A DNA stretch of 64,000 bases from Bryobacterales bacterium (GTDB lineage Bacteria; Acidobacteriota; Terriglobia; Bryobacterales; Bryobacteraceae), in the NCBI GenBank assembly GCA_003142185.1, contig PLOR01000118.1, positions 111,533 to 175,532 on the forward strand, read 5' to 3'. Below, one piece after another: positions 26,748 to 35,938 of the stretch. A model generated the notes under the pieces. It did no database searches, was not told the DNA's origin, and saw only the letters and a program-made list of their open reading frames with translations. The first letter of the stretch is position 1; every line of letters begins with the position of its first letter. A program made the position numbers and the translations under genes.

Positions 26748-27052
26748 AATTACCCGGCAACATGCAGCAGATGATGCAAAAGGCGCAGCAGATGCAGGAG
26801 CGCCTGCAACAGGAAATCGCGCAAATCAAAGTGGAGGCCACCGCTGGCGGCGGCATGATTACGTTGACGATGGACGGGCAGAAAAACCTGCTCAGCGTCA
26901 AGATCGATCCCGAGGTTGCCGGCGACGTGGAAATGCTCCAGGACATGGTGCTGGCCGCGCACAGCGAGGCCCTCAAGAAGGTCGAGGACGAAACCAAGCA
27001 GAAGATGAGCGGCATGCTCGGCGGCCTCGGCCTGCCTCCCGGTATGTTCTGA
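26744..27052 (+). CDS. YbaB/EbfC nucleoid-associated protein
   Basis: A 102-residue protein of the YbaB/EbfC family, a dimeric DNA-binding protein. Landmarks: [18 protein letters not shown] coiled coil, [16 protein letters not shown], and the C-terminal GGLGLPPG. It starts with GTG overlapping the dnaX stop and has AAGGAG at 26730-26735. It sits in the conserved dnaX-ybaB-recR operon, 2 bases before recR. Confidence 0.93.
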   Translation: MKLPGNMQQMMQKAQQMQERLQQEIAQIKVEATAGGGMITLTMDGQKNLLSVKIDPEVAGDVEMLQDMVLAAHSEALKKVEDETKQKMSGMLGGLGLPPGMF

Positions 27053-27054
27053 CG

Positions 27055-27654
27055 ATGCCCGATTTCGCCGAACCGCTGGCCCGCCTCATCACCGAATTCA
27101 AACGCCTGCCGGGCATCGGGCAAAAGTCCGCGCAGCGGCTGGCTTTCCACGTCCTCCGCGCCGGCCGCGAAGACGCCGAGCATCTCGCCCAGGCTCTCCT
27201 CGACGTCAAAGACAAGCTCGGCCTGTGCCGCATCTGCAACAACATCAGCGATAGCGACGTGTGCTCTTATTGCGCCGATTCCAATCGCGACCCCAGAGTC
27301 GTCTGCGTGGTCGAGGAGCCGCATAACATCATCGGCATCGAAACCACCCGCCAGTTCGAGGGCCGCTACCACGTGCTGCATGGCTCGCTCTCGCCGCTGC
27401 GCGGCATTGGGCCGGAATCGCTCAAGCTCAAGAACCTGGTGGAACGCATCGGCGAAGGCGAGATCCAGGAAGTGATTGTGGCGACCAACCCTACCACCGA
27501 AGGCGAAGCGACCGCCGTCTATCTGGCGCGCCTGTTGAAACCGCTCGGCGTCAAAGTGACCCGCATCGGCATGGGCATCCCCGTCGGCAGCGATCTGGAA
27601 TTCGCCGATGAAGTCACCATCTCCAAAGCCATGGAAGGCCGCCGCGAAATGTGA
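27055..27654 (+). CDS. recR: Recombination protein RecR
   Basis: A 199-residue protein. It has the N-terminal helix-hairpin-helix ([14 protein letters not shown]), the four-cysteine zinc finger [16 protein letters not shown] (about 60-75), and a Toprim domain (VVEEP..., IGTE-like [22 protein letters not shown]). RecR with RecO loads RecA onto SSB-coated DNA in gap repair. It is the last gene of the ffs-dnaX-ybaB-recR unit. Confidence 0.96.
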   Translation: MPDFAEPLARLITEFKRLPGIGQKSAQRLAFHVLRAGREDAEHLAQALLDVKDKLGLCRICNNISDSDVCSYCADSNRDPRVVCVVEEPHNIIGIETTRQFEGRYHVLHGSLSPLRGIGPESLKLKNLVERIGEGEIQEVIVATNPTTEGEATAVYLARLLKPLGVKVTRIGMGIPVGSDLEFADEVTISKAMEGRREM

Positions 27655-27679
27655 GCCGAGGGGCTTCCCTGTCCCGCAC

Positions 27680-28501
27680 CTAGCGAGCGATGGTGAGGCG
27701 GTAGAGTTCCCCGGTGGCGGCCCAGTAGATGGGGCCGGCGTGTGGCTTAATCCAGGGCTCGAAGAGTGGCGCGTATTGTTCCAGGTTGGTGGCCGTCTGG
27801 GCGTGCAATCCTCTGAGGCCGCCGCCGAACGTTTTTTGAAAGATCGTCTCCCCGCCCGGTTCGCGCAAAACGCGCACCTCGATGGACAAACTCAGGCTGT
27901 CGCCGGTCTGGGCGACGCAGGCGGATGCCGGCTGCAGTTCGACCCGCAGCAGAGCGTCCGCGTCCGCGGGCTCGCCCACCAGTTCCACCAGGTTGCGGCC
28001 GGAGGATTGCACGTAAGCGCCAAATGCGCGGAGAAACTGGTCGGGGAGATGGAAGCCATCCACCATCCGCGCCGCCTCCTCACGGGTGGCGAAACAGGAA
28101 CTGACCAGCATGATGGGCGACCACTTGACGTCGAGCGCCATCTTCGGCCGTGGCGGCGCGGGGAGCAGCTTCAGCGTTGCCTGGTGGTTGCCGTGGCCCA
28201 CCGGAGAGAACAGCGCCAGGACGTAAGCGGAGGCTCCCTCGTGGTCGCGTGCCGTGGCGTTGGCGCCGCGGCCCAGCAGCAGCTCGACGGTCGAAACCTG
28301 GCCGTGCTGTGCCGCCAGCATGAGCGCGGTTCGGCCGTTCCGGTCCACCGCTTCCAGGTCGGCGCCGTCGTCCAGAAACGCCTTGACCTGGCCATTGCGC
28401 CCGCGCAGCGCCGCTTGCAGGAGATCTACGGAAAAATCCTGGTCTTGGCCCTGGCCGAGCAGGGCCGAGGCGCTCAACAAGACCGCCGCGAAAAATCGCA
28501 T
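27680..28501 (-). CDS. Secreted ankyrin-repeat protein
   Basis: A 273-residue protein with a signal peptide (residues 1-16). Residues about 22-95 form two to three ankyrin repeats (DLLQAALRGRNGQVKAFLDDGAD, NGRTALMLAAQHGQVSTVELLL split as repeats). The C-terminal 160 residues show no recognised domain but are rich in beta pattern (LRVELQPASACV, LSIEVRVLREPGG). It is probably periplasmic. Convergent with recR, and divergent from the PPC-domain gene. No function can be assigned. Confidence 0.75.
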   Translation of the reverse strand: MRFFAAVLLSASALLGQGQDQDFSVDLLQAALRGRNGQVKAFLDDGADLEAVDRNGRTALMLAAQHGQVSTVELLLGRGANATARDHEGASAYVLALFSPVGHGNHQATLKLLPAPPRPKMALDVKWSPIMLVSSCFATREEAARMVDGFHLPDQFLRAFGAYVQSSGRNLVELVGEPADADALLRVELQPASACVAQTGDSLSLSIEVRVLREPGGETIFQKTFGGGLRGLHAQTATNLEQYAPLFEPWIKPHAGPIYWAATGELYRLTIAR

Positions 28502-28521
28502 ATCTTCACACTACACCGGCA

Positions 28522-28568
28522 GCCGTGGCGCAGGCTGTCAGGCCGGCTGAGCCGAGGGTCGTCTCGGC
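28522..28568 (+). repeat. Interspersed repeat family B, copy 2
   Basis: It begins GCCGTGGCGCAGGCTGTCA, differing from the copy at 10289 by one base in those 19. It ends in a 6-base hairpin GCCGAG - GGTCGT - CTCGGC, followed by a T-rich stretch (TTTTCTTTC). As a transcript of the plus strand it would look like an intrinsic terminator, but its place between divergent genes argues for a mobile repeat. Confidence 0.5.
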
Positions 28569-28623
28569 TTTTCTTTCGAAAAGAGCTATAGGCACGCGGA
28601 CTCTTTCCGGGTATGCTGTCACC

Positions 28624-29157
28624 ATGCGAACAATCATCTTATTTCTCGCTTCGCTCGCGATCGCCGCGGCGCAGCAAACCCGCGTGGTCACCAGCCATTC
28701 GCCGGGCGATGCCAAACCGAACGATCCCAAAGTGCCCGACGTCTATTCGGTGGATGCCGGCAAGTTTGACCGCGTGCTGATCTTCCGCTTCAAGTACCAG
28801 GCCGATCTGCTCGCCGGGCTGGAGCAGATGGTGAAGCAGAATCACATCCAGAACGGCGTGATCCTGGCCGCGGTTGGGTCGGTGACCGGCTACCAGGTAC
28901 ACCAGGTGGTCAACGGCACGTTTCCATCCAAGATCATGTTGGAGCAGATGGCCAACGGTCCTGCCGATCTTATCAGCATGAACGGCTACATCATGAACGG
29001 CCGCCTGCACCCGCACATCACGCTCGCGACACCGCAGAACGCCTTCGGCGGCCATCTGGAGCCGGGCACCAAGGTTTTCACATTCGCGATTGTGACGGTA
29101 GGCGTGTTGCCCGACGAGCTCGACCTGAGCAAGCTCGACGACAAGGATTACCGGTAA
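28624..29157 (+). CDS. Exported PPC/DUF296 domain protein
   Basis: A 177-residue protein with a signal peptide (residues 1-16, ending AIAAA). The rest matches the PPC/DUF296 fold: RVLIFRFKYQADLLAGLEQM, then GVILAAVGSVTGYQ, GYIMNGRLHPHITLA with the metal-type HPHIT, and GGHLEPGTKVFTFAIVTV. Cytoplasmic relatives are called DNA-binding PD1-like, but export makes that role unlikely. The start at 28624 is chosen for the signal peptide; the frame from 28525 overlaps a repeat. Confidence 0.82.
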   Translation: MRTIILFLASLAIAAAQQTRVVTSHSPGDAKPNDPKVPDVYSVDAGKFDRVLIFRFKYQADLLAGLEQMVKQNHIQNGVILAAVGSVTGYQVHQVVNGTFPSKIMLEQMANGPADLISMNGYIMNGRLHPHITLATPQNAFGGHLEPGTKVFTFAIVTVGVLPDELDLSKLDDKDYR

Positions 29158-29191
29158 TGCGCGGGCGGTCTGCTCGCGACATTTCGAGCCC

Positions 29192-29316
29192 GAGTTTTGC
29201 GAGGCTAATCGTTTCGACGGGACGGGCCAAAAGCCGGATCTTATCGGGAGTTTTGAGACAGACTTTTGCGACTCTGGAAAGGCGATTCCGCAGGCTTCGC
29301 GCGCTGTCGCAAAACT
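29192..29316. repeat. Intergenic repeats and inverted repeat around TTTTGCGAC
   Basis: GAGTTTTGCGAG near 29191 and GAGTTTTGAGA near 29249 are direct repeats. TTTTGCGAC (29264-29272) and GTCGCAAAA (29306-29314) form an inverted pair 33 bases apart. They fill the 184-base gap between the convergent PPC-domain and DoxX genes. They may be a dispersed element or a weak terminator structure. Confidence 0.35.
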
Positions 29317-29341
29317 TACCCTTTATGAGACGGCCCGCCGG

Positions 29342-29713
29342 TCAGAAGATCGGCTGCAGAACCATCCGGCCATACACGATGAACGCCATGAGGAGACCCA
29401 GCACGCCGCTCAAGATCATGGGCGAGACCTCGCGGTACTTGACGTGCACCCCGACGAACACGAGGCTCTCGACCGCCAAGACCGTGGCCGCCAGGATCGT
29501 CAGCGGCGGCTGCCAATGGAACGCGGCGGGGACGATGAGCCCGAACGTGCACACGAGCTCTAGGATGCCCAGGGTCATCCAGGCTTTCCGCGGCAAGGCG
29601 CCAAAGGACGGGACGTCCTGGCTTACCTTGTCGAACATGAAGACCTTCATGACGCCCGACGATCCGTACAGGAGCGCGGCGAGGACTTGCAGGACCCATA
29701 ACAGTATGTTCAT
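29342..29713 (-). CDS. DoxX family membrane protein
   Basis: A 123-residue protein with four predicted membrane helices (about 3-22, 42-62, 66-88, 98-118). The N-terminal helix with GSSGVMKV and the following DKVSQDVPSFG fit DoxX-like proteins, a broad family often tied to sulfur oxidation or redox stress. The start at 29713 is chosen at the first helix; the open frame further upstream is not protein-like. It is 158 bases downstream of the htpX-like gene, on the same strand. Confidence 0.75.
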   Translation of the reverse strand: MNILLWVLQVLAALLYGSSGVMKVFMFDKVSQDVPSFGALPRKAWMTLGILELVCTFGLIVPAAFHWQPPLTILAATVLAVESLVFVGVHVKYREVSPMILSGVLGLLMAFIVYGRMVLQPIF

Positions 29714-29871
29714 CGTGTGCCTCTTCCCGGTCTCCGCGTCGACGCGCGCAGGGCGGTTTCTCCCCGCGCGATCCACTTTCTGAGCTCAGATCTGGTGACC
29801 ATGGATAATGATAATTCCCCATCGTCGCACAGAGGGCACTTTATAGGACAGCCTCGGCGGCCGTATCGCCC

Positions 29872-31569
29872 TTACCCGGCTAACTTCAGAAGCATGAACA
29901 CACCCACCAGCACCACCACGAAAACGACGGCGATGATGATGATGTGCGTGCTGGTGAGGGCGTCCGGGTTGGGCGCCGTGGCCTGCGGCGTGGCTCGGAC
30001 GGCGACCGCATCGAGCGGGGGCAGCTTCGCCTCCACGGCGGCGCGTGTCTTGGGATCGTAGATCTCGGCCGGAATCACGTTGTCGAGCTGGACCAGTTTC
30101 ACGGAGCGGTCAATATAGCCGAACGTCTCGCTGGCCGTATTGATCTGCCGCATCTTACTGAGATCGTCGAAAGCCACGATGAGAGCGCCGGGTTGGATGC
30201 GGGCGGTGACCACCGGCCGGGAATCGGCGCGGGCGTCTTCGTAATACACGGGCACCGGCTCGGTAGCGATCACGCGGAAGACGCGACCCATCGGGTTGCC
30301 CCGGTTGAGGGAGTCCAACTCGTCACGCGCGCCTAGGCCGGGTGCGTAATCCACCAGCTCCATGGCCACGCGCGCACTGGTGTAGCTCCTGCCTTCCTGA
30401 ACCGCCGCTTCGAGCGCCGGCATGGCGGCGGCGCCCCCGAAAGCCAACAGCCGCTGGATGCGGTCTTCCAGCTTCGGATGGGTGGCCAGCAGGCTGTCGC
30501 TGAACCAGCTCTTGGCCATGGCCGGATCGGCGAAATAGAAATGGCTGAACGCCGGATTGGAATTGGGCTGCCCGGAGCCGGCGCCGCCGATCTTGGCCAG
30601 CGCGCGCATCAAGCCCTCTGGAAAACGGGTCAACAAAGCGGCATCGGCATCGGCCAGATACTCGCGTTCCCGCGAGATAGCCGCCCTTACCAGCGTCCCC
30701 AGCACAGGCGCCACCACCAGGATGTAGAGCGCCAGCGGCGACATCGCAAGGTCAGTCAGATTGAGGCTGCGCCGCAAGAGTGAGAAACCGGACGACCGGC
30801 CCGACAGCTTACGCCGGAACGTAAGGTAAGGGATGCGCAGGAACAGAGTCACCGAAGCGGCGATTGTGTTCAGCCGGATGTCGCGATTGCCGATGTGCGA
30901 AAGCTCGTGGGCGAGAACGCCTTCGAGCTCGCGCCGATCCAGCAGTCTCAGCGCGCCGCGCGTCACTGCCACCACGGCGTGTTCCGGGCTCATGCCAGCG
31001 GCAAACGCGTTGGGCGTGCTGGTTTCGATCACGTAGAGCTTGGGGGTGGGAAGGCCGGCGCCGATGGCGAGGTTCTCGAGCAAGCGCACCGCCTCAGCGT
31101 CGCCGCTGCCCGCCGGCCACGCCCCGGCCTCGCTCAGCAGCTTCGCAACGGGCGATCTGGCGATGCCCCAGAATAGCAGGACCAGCGCAGCCGTCACCGC
31201 TGCACCGATGACCAGCATCATCTTCAGCATCAGGTTGGGATCTTCCGCCGCTTCCCGTTCGGCCAGGTCGGCGCGCTCCTTGGCGATGCGGCTCTCGACA
31301 CGAGCGTCGAAGTCCAGTCGCTCCTCATCCGGAATCTTCGAGCGCAACTCCTGCAAGCTCGCTTCTTCCCGGTCGATGCGCGCATGCATGGGCTTCGTAG
31401 GCGGGCTCACCTGGCGCATGATGCCAAACGAAACCCCGTAGCTGATGCCCACGATGAAGGGCACCAGCGCGACGACCGAGAATGCCACCAGCAGCACGCT
31501 CTTGCGCCGGTTTTGCGCGATGCGGTTGTACACCAGCACCGGCTGGCTAAGGGCAATCGGGGGCGTCAT
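29872..31569 (-). CDS. HtpX-like M48 family membrane metallopeptidase
   Basis: A 565-residue protein. Membrane helices lie near residues 24-46 and 115-136, then the peptidase domain with zinc motif HELSH (221-225), preceded by GLPTPKLYVIETSTPNAFAAG, and the third ligand in REREYLADADAA. The C-terminal 250 residues add a region without recognised motif and end in one more membrane helix (HIIIIAVVFVVVLVGVFML). M48 HtpX-type proteases degrade damaged membrane proteins. The start at 31569 is two bases after the lemA stop; lemA-htpX pairs are common. Confidence 0.88.
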   Translation of the reverse strand: MTPPIALSQPVLVYNRIAQNRRKSVLLVAFSVVALVPFIVGISYGVSFGIMRQVSPPTKPMHARIDREEASLQELRSKIPDEERLDFDARVESRIAKERADLAEREAAEDPNLMLKMMLVIGAAVTAALVLLFWGIARSPVAKLLSEAGAWPAGSGDAEAVRLLENLAIGAGLPTPKLYVIETSTPNAFAAGMSPEHAVVAVTRGALRLLDRRELEGVLAHELSHIGNRDIRLNTIAASVTLFLRIPYLTFRRKLSGRSSGFSLLRRSLNLTDLAMSPLALYILVVAPVLGTLVRAAISREREYLADADAALLTRFPEGLMRALAKIGGAGSGQPNSNPAFSHFYFADPAMAKSWFSDSLLATHPKLEDRIQRLLAFGGAAAMPALEAAVQEGRSYTSARVAMELVDYAPGLGARDELDSLNRGNPMGRVFRVIATEPVPVYYEDARADSRPVVTARIQPGALIVAFDDLSKMRQINTASETFGYIDRSVKLVQLDNVIPAEIYDPKTRAAVEAKLPPLDAVAVRATPQATAPNPDALTSTHIIIIAVVFVVVLVGVFMLLKLAG

Positions 31570-31571
31570 AA

Positions 31572-32183
31572 TTATGCGGTCGTGAAGCTGACCTTCACAT
31601 CCTGTCTGGCCGTTTCGTCGGTATTGAAGAAATCCACCGGAAGGAAACCAAACCAACCGGCGAACATGTTGCCGGGGAAGGTCTGGATGCGGGTGTTGTA
31701 ATCGAGCGCGTTCTGGTTGTAGAACTGGCGCGCGTAGGCGACCTTTTCTTCGGTGTCGGTGAGGTCCCCCTGGAGTTGCCGAAAAGAAGCCACGGCCTGT
31801 AGCTGCGGGTAGGCTTCCGCCACCACCATCAAGCGTCCCAGCGCTGAAGTCAGCGTCTGGTCGGCGGCCGCCACCGCGGCCGGGCCGGTGGCTTTGGCCA
31901 GGCTGCCGCGCGCCTCGGTAACCTCGGTGAAAACAGAGTGTTCGTGCGTGGCGTAACCGCGAACCGTCTCCACCAGGTTGGGAATCAGGCTCGAACGGCG
32001 TTTCAACTGCACGTCGATTCCCGACCAAGCCTCGCGCGTACAACAACTACCGGCAGCACCGCAGCCATTGCCGGGGCGGAAATGTCCACCATCATAAGAG
32101 TAACGGCGTGCAAACAGGGACCTCCCTTCGGAGCGGATTGGCTCCAAATTGTTAATCCTGCTCCACGCCGGTCGCGGAGTCAC
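31572..32183 (-). CDS. LemA family protein with an apparently frameshifted N-terminus
   Basis: The body from about residue 55 on is clearly LemA: AWSGIDVQLKRRSSLIPNLV, YATHEHSVFTEV, then YNQNALDYNTRIQTFPGN and FGFLPVDFF. LemA normally starts with a membrane helix ending in a YN-x-LV-x-RN segment just before AWS. In this reading frame the N-terminal 50 residues are non-hydrophobic and unlike LemA. In the next frame, starting at the ATG at 32095, is VDISAPAMAAVLPVVVV, a short hydrophobic stretch cut off near 32040. A small deletion or sequencing error near 32030-32045 would explain this. LemA pairs with the M48 protease gene downstream, 2 bases away. Confidence 0.7.
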   Translation of the reverse strand: MTPRPAWSRINNLEPIRSEGRSLFARRYSYDGGHFRPGNGCGAAGSCCTREAWSGIDVQLKRRSSLIPNLVETVRGYATHEHSVFTEVTEARGSLAKATGPAAVAAADQTLTSALGRLMVVAEAYPQLQAVASFRQLQGDLTDTEEKVAYARQFYNQNALDYNTRIQTFPGNMFAGWFGFLPVDFFNTDETARQDVKVSFTTA

Positions 32184-32459
32184 TACTGATTTTTGTTAAC
32201 GGCCGTTTACTGCCAACCACCCGGGTTTTCAACCGGCGGGGACTGTTGCACCTGTCGCTCTCGGTAGGGGCCGGGCATGCCCGGACTTGAACACCCGCGC
32301 CCTTTTTACACTTCGCTCGCCGGTTTTGGTGTACACTAGAACTGACGTTACTTGCGCTTGCATCTCATTTCTCACAACCCGCCGCTCGCGTCAGGCGATT
32401 TCCAACGCCCGGCTGCGGCTCCTTCCATTGGCCAGCAATCTCTTAATCACCCATAACGA

Positions 32460-33083
32460 ATGTATCCAAGAAATTTCCCCCCTCGCAGGCAAAACCGCAG
32501 AGAAAATGTGAATGAGTTCATCCGCGCCCGCGAAGTGCGCGCGGTGTTTCCGGACGGCACGAGCGAGGTCATGCCAACCGCGGCGGCCCTGCGCAAGGCC
32601 CAGGAATTGGGTCTCGATCTGGTGCTGATTGCGCCCACGGCGGTGCCTCCCGTGGCCAAGGCCGTCGACTTCGGCCATTATCAGTACGACCAGAAGAAGA
32701 AGCAGCACGACGCCAAGAAGAAGCAACACGTCGTGCTGGTGAAGGAACTGAAGTTCCGCCCCAACACCGACGACCACGATTACGACTTTAAGAAGAACCA
32801 CGCGATTCGCTTCCTGCAGGACGGCAACCGGGTCAAGGCGGTCGTGCAATTCCGCGGCCGCGAGATTGCCCACGCCGATTTAGGGAAGAAGCTGTTGATG
32901 CGTTTTGCCGGCGACCTGACGGCGTATGGCTCGGTCGAAGGCATGCCCCGCTTGGAAGGCCGCAACGCGCACATTCTGATCAGCCCGGTCAAAGCCGCCG
33001 GAAAAGCGGCTACCGCCGGTCCGCCGCCGCCCGCGCATATGCCTCCGCCGCAGTCTCCGCCCGCGCCACCGGCGCAATCCTAG
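32460..33083 (+). CDS. infC: Translation initiation factor IF-3
   Basis: A 207-residue IF-3. The N-terminal domain shows NEFIRAREVRAVFPDG and ALRKAQELGLDLVLI; the C-terminal domain shows HVVLVKELKFRPNTDDHDYD and VVQFRGREIAH. IF-3 keeps 30S subunits free and checks start codons. The last 30 residues (PPPPAHMPPPQSPPAP) form a proline-rich tail not usual in the family. Starts in infC are often AUU; the ATG at 32460 is used here, though no strong ribosome site precedes it. The usual partners rpmI and rplT do not follow; the next gene is convergent. Confidence 0.93.
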   Translation: MYPRNFPPRRQNRRENVNEFIRAREVRAVFPDGTSEVMPTAAALRKAQELGLDLVLIAPTAVPPVAKAVDFGHYQYDQKKKQHDAKKKQHVVLVKELKFRPNTDDHDYDFKKNHAIRFLQDGNRVKAVVQFRGREIAHADLGKKLLMRFAGDLTAYGSVEGMPRLEGRNAHILISPVKAAGKAATAGPPPPAHMPPPQSPPAPPAQS

Positions 33084-33106
33084 CGGTCCTCTTTCTTGCC
33101 AGAACG

Positions 33107-35662
33107 CTAAGGTCTCGTCCTTCCGTCACGGTCGATTGCGTCCGGCGTAGAGTCGACAGCCCGCCGTGCTTCACGCGGCTTGATGAGCACGAGATAGCCG
33201 TGCGTAAAGGTGGAAGGGCAAGGACCGAAGGAGCAAGTGTTTTCGGTGGGACTGCTCTGTGCGCCGGAGCCGGTGCTGCCGGCGACGCGAATCGTCGTGC
33301 CGGGGCGGCCGGCGACGGTGGGAGCCGAGCCGGCGTAAAGGTAAGTCGAAAACTCCAAGGCCGATCCGGTTGGATCGAACGCCGAGACGAACGAAGCGAA
33401 TTGAGTATCCGCCGGAGCCGGTTCCAGGTTTCCAAGCGGCGGGAAATCCTCCGAATCGGTTTCTCCGGTTACATAAACCCGGCCCGCGGAATCGAGAGCG
33501 ATGCTGGTGGGGCGGTCATAGCACGACCCTCCGAGCAGGGTCGAAAACAGCGCGGTCTTGCCATCCGGGCTGAGCTTGACCACGAAGACGTCGTCCATAT
33601 ACCAATAATAAAAACTGCCGATGAACCCGGTGGCCAGCGAAAAGGCCGGAAACGCGCACCCCGCGGCGAGGGTCGACTGATATGCGTCGGGCGTAACGGG
33701 AAAATCGGTCTCGCTGGTGTTGCCGGTGAGGTACGCGTTGCCCGCTGCGTCCACGGCAACCGCGACGCCAGCCTGGTTGGACTCGAAAAAATACACGCCG
33801 GCGCTCCCGCCAGACACGCCGGTGCTTCCGCCAAAATAGGTCGAGTAGATCACACTGCCGGACGGAGCGAGCTTGAGAACGAAAGCCTGAGGCGTACTGG
33901 GGCCGTTATCGCCCACCTGGAACGCGCCGGGGGTGACGGGGAAAGCGCCGCCGGTGGTGCCCGTCAGTGTCACGTCGCCCGAAGGATCGATGGCGATGCC
34001 TTTGCCGTTTTTGTCGAAGACCGCCCCGACGTTGGCCGAATACAGCAGCCGCGCGGCCGATGGATCGAGTTCGCTCACGAATCCGAAAGGCTGATAGGGA
34101 ACCGTCTCGGGCGCGGCGGTTGTGAAAGGAAAGTCGATCGAGGTCCAGGCGCCGATCAACCACGGATTTCCTTGCGGGCCAACCGCGATTCCCAAGCCTG
34201 TATCGTAGCTGGAGCCACCCAGGTAAGTCGCCGCCAGCAGACGACCGTCATTCGAGAATTTCGCGCCGAACGCGTTTGAGGTTCCGCGGAGATTGCCATC
34301 GAATGCGCCTGGCGTGACCGGCAGATCGTACGACGAAGTGCTGCCGGCGATCCAGATATTGCCCGAGCTATCGAGTGCGATGGCCTGTCCCGTATCGTTT
34401 CCCATGCCGCCGAAGTAGGTGGAGAAAACCAGGGTTTTGCCGTCGGGCAGGAACTTGGCGACGAATGCGTCCGAGGTGATCGGAGCGATCGCGTAAACCA
34501 GGCCGGCGGAAGAGGGCGCGAAGGCGGTCTGAATGTCGCGGGAAACGTTCGTGGGGCTCCAGCTTTGGCCGCCGTCGGGGCTGTGAAACGCCCCGGCCAG
34601 CATGTTCTGCGGGTTCAGCGGATCCACGGACAGGACGCTTAATACGTCGGCGGGGCATGGGTTAGACGTCCAGGTGTTGCCGCCGTCGGCGCTTCTCCAG
34701 AACAGGACGGTAGGGGTTGGACTGTCGCTGGCCGGACCAAGTCCGTACAGGACCCCCGAAGTCTTGGGGTCGGGGACGATGCAACAACCGAAAAACGGAA
34801 TGTCCAACGGGGTCCAGGTGGCGCCGGCGTCGATGCTTTTCTGCACGCCGGTTCGGGTACCCGAATACCACGGGCCGTAGATAATTCCCGGCGCCACAGG
34901 GTCGAAGATGAAGCTCCCGCCCTCCGTCGTGTCCTGCGGCCACGGCAAGCTGGAGAGCGTCCACGAAGCAGCGCCGTCGGTGGATACGTAGCCGGCGTCG
35001 CCCGCCCAGGCGTACACGACGTTCGAGTGAAACGGATCGATGGTGACCGATTCGATGTACCCCTGCGCCGGCAGACCCTGGCTCGAATTCGTCCAAGTTT
35101 GCCCGCCATCCACGCTCTTGAATACACCGCCGGTTACGGAGGCGCTCGCGTAAACGGTCAGCGGTTGCCGCGGGTCGATGGCGAGCGAGGTGAGGTAGGT
35201 TTGCGACGAAGGCAAGGCGATGGTGACGCAAGCGAACTGCCGGCCGCCATCCGTGCTTTTGCAGACGCTGCTCTGGGAAGCTACATAGACAATTTGGCCG
35301 TTGGTGGGGTCGGCCGCGATCGAGATCGGATAAGTGAACGGATAAGTGGCGTTCGCAAACAGCGTCTGGAGCGGCTGCCAAGTTGTGCCGGCATCGCTGC
35401 TGAAGATCAGTTGCGTGCCGCGGTTAGCGCTCTGAAAGGCGTTGGCCACGGGGAAGTCGAAAGAGGTTGTGGTGCCGGTGACGTAAATATTGCCGATCGA
35501 ATCCACCGCGGCGGCGTTGATGGAATCGTTGCCGGAACCGCCGAAGGTGAAGGCGGCGGCGGACTCGCTCGAGAAATCTCCGAAACGAAGGTCGGTGCGC
35601 GAACCCTGCGCAAATCCCGGGAGCACCATCAGCGAGGCCAGGAGGATAACCCGCGTGTGCAT
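33107..35662 (-). CDS. Secreted SBBP/BNR-repeat beta-propeller protein
   Basis: An 851-residue exported protein. Residues 1-19 are a signal peptide (start at 35662). Two kinds of blade repeat alternate: sortilin/BNR-like units with SSDAGTTWQPL, SVDGGQTWTNSSQGLP, DGGNTWTSNP; and SBBP-type units with GGSGNDSINA, DSIGNIYVTGTTTSFDFPV, SSGNIWIAGSTSSYDLPVT. The C-terminal region ends in a conserved cysteine pair (ENTCSFGPCPS). It is a large two-propeller surface protein of unknown role, related to the proteins at 19629 and 45720. Transcribed alone, convergent with infC. Confidence 0.82.
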   Translation of the reverse strand: MHTRVILLASLMVLPGFAQGSRTDLRFGDFSSESAAAFTFGGSGNDSINAAAVDSIGNIYVTGTTTSFDFPVANAFQSANRGTQLIFSSDAGTTWQPLQTLFANATYPFTYPISIAADPTNGQIVYVASQSSVCKSTDGGRQFACVTIALPSSQTYLTSLAIDPRQPLTVYASASVTGGVFKSVDGGQTWTNSSQGLPAQGYIESVTIDPFHSNVVYAWAGDAGYVSTDGAASWTLSSLPWPQDTTEGGSFIFDPVAPGIIYGPWYSGTRTGVQKSIDAGATWTPLDIPFFGCCIVPDPKTSGVLYGLGPASDSPTPTVLFWRSADGGNTWTSNPCPADVLSVLSVDPLNPQNMLAGAFHSPDGGQSWSPTNVSRDIQTAFAPSSAGLVYAIAPITSDAFVAKFLPDGKTLVFSTYFGGMGNDTGQAIALDSSGNIWIAGSTSSYDLPVTPGAFDGNLRGTSNAFGAKFSNDGRLLAATYLGGSSYDTGLGIAVGPQGNPWLIGAWTSIDFPFTTAAPETVPYQPFGFVSELDPSAARLLYSANVGAVFDKNGKGIAIDPSGDVTLTGTTGGAFPVTPGAFQVGDNGPSTPQAFVLKLAPSGSVIYSTYFGGSTGVSGGSAGVYFFESNQAGVAVAVDAAGNAYLTGNTSETDFPVTPDAYQSTLAAGCAFPAFSLATGFIGSFYYWYMDDVFVVKLSPDGKTALFSTLLGGSCYDRPTSIALDSAGRVYVTGETDSEDFPPLGNLEPAPADTQFASFVSAFDPTGSALEFSTYLYAGSAPTVAGRPGTTIRVAGSTGSGAQSSPTENTCSFGPCPSTFTHGYLVLIKPREARRAVDSTPDAIDRDGRTRP

Positions 35663-35772
35663 ACCGATATGGTCCCACCCATCCAGGCAACCCGCAATGG
35701 AGACGGCCGTGTCAGGTGTCTGTCTCATACCGCGGGTATCCTTGGGGACAAGAAATAGGGGATTTGGGTAAC

Positions 35773-35938
35773 GCATCGCATCGACGGGTAGATCCTCGCC
35801 GATTAGCTCGACCTTGCCCAGTTTATAGAGTGCGCCTTCCGTGATGGCTACGTTCACCGAAACTCCGGCGGCCGTCCACTGCGTGACAGGATGGAAAAAT
35901 CCGGTCTCGAACCGGGCCTGGCAGTCCAGGGCTCTCAC
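35773..35938 (-). pseudogene. Possible remnant of a POTRA-like domain gene
   Basis: Upstream of the propeller gene, in the same frame, the reading continues with protein-like sequence: RALDCQARFETGFFHP, then VSVNVAITEGALYKLGKVEL and IGEDLP. The EG-x-LYKLGKVEL-x-G pattern resembles POTRA repeats of outer-membrane assembly factors. No signal peptide, barrel or start supports an intact gene. It is probably a decayed fragment; the family call is tentative. Confidence 0.3.

Noticed and set aside
31570..32046. N-terminal extension of the M48 protease frame
   Set aside because: It overlaps lemA in another frame; the protease's own start is 2 bases after the lemA stop.
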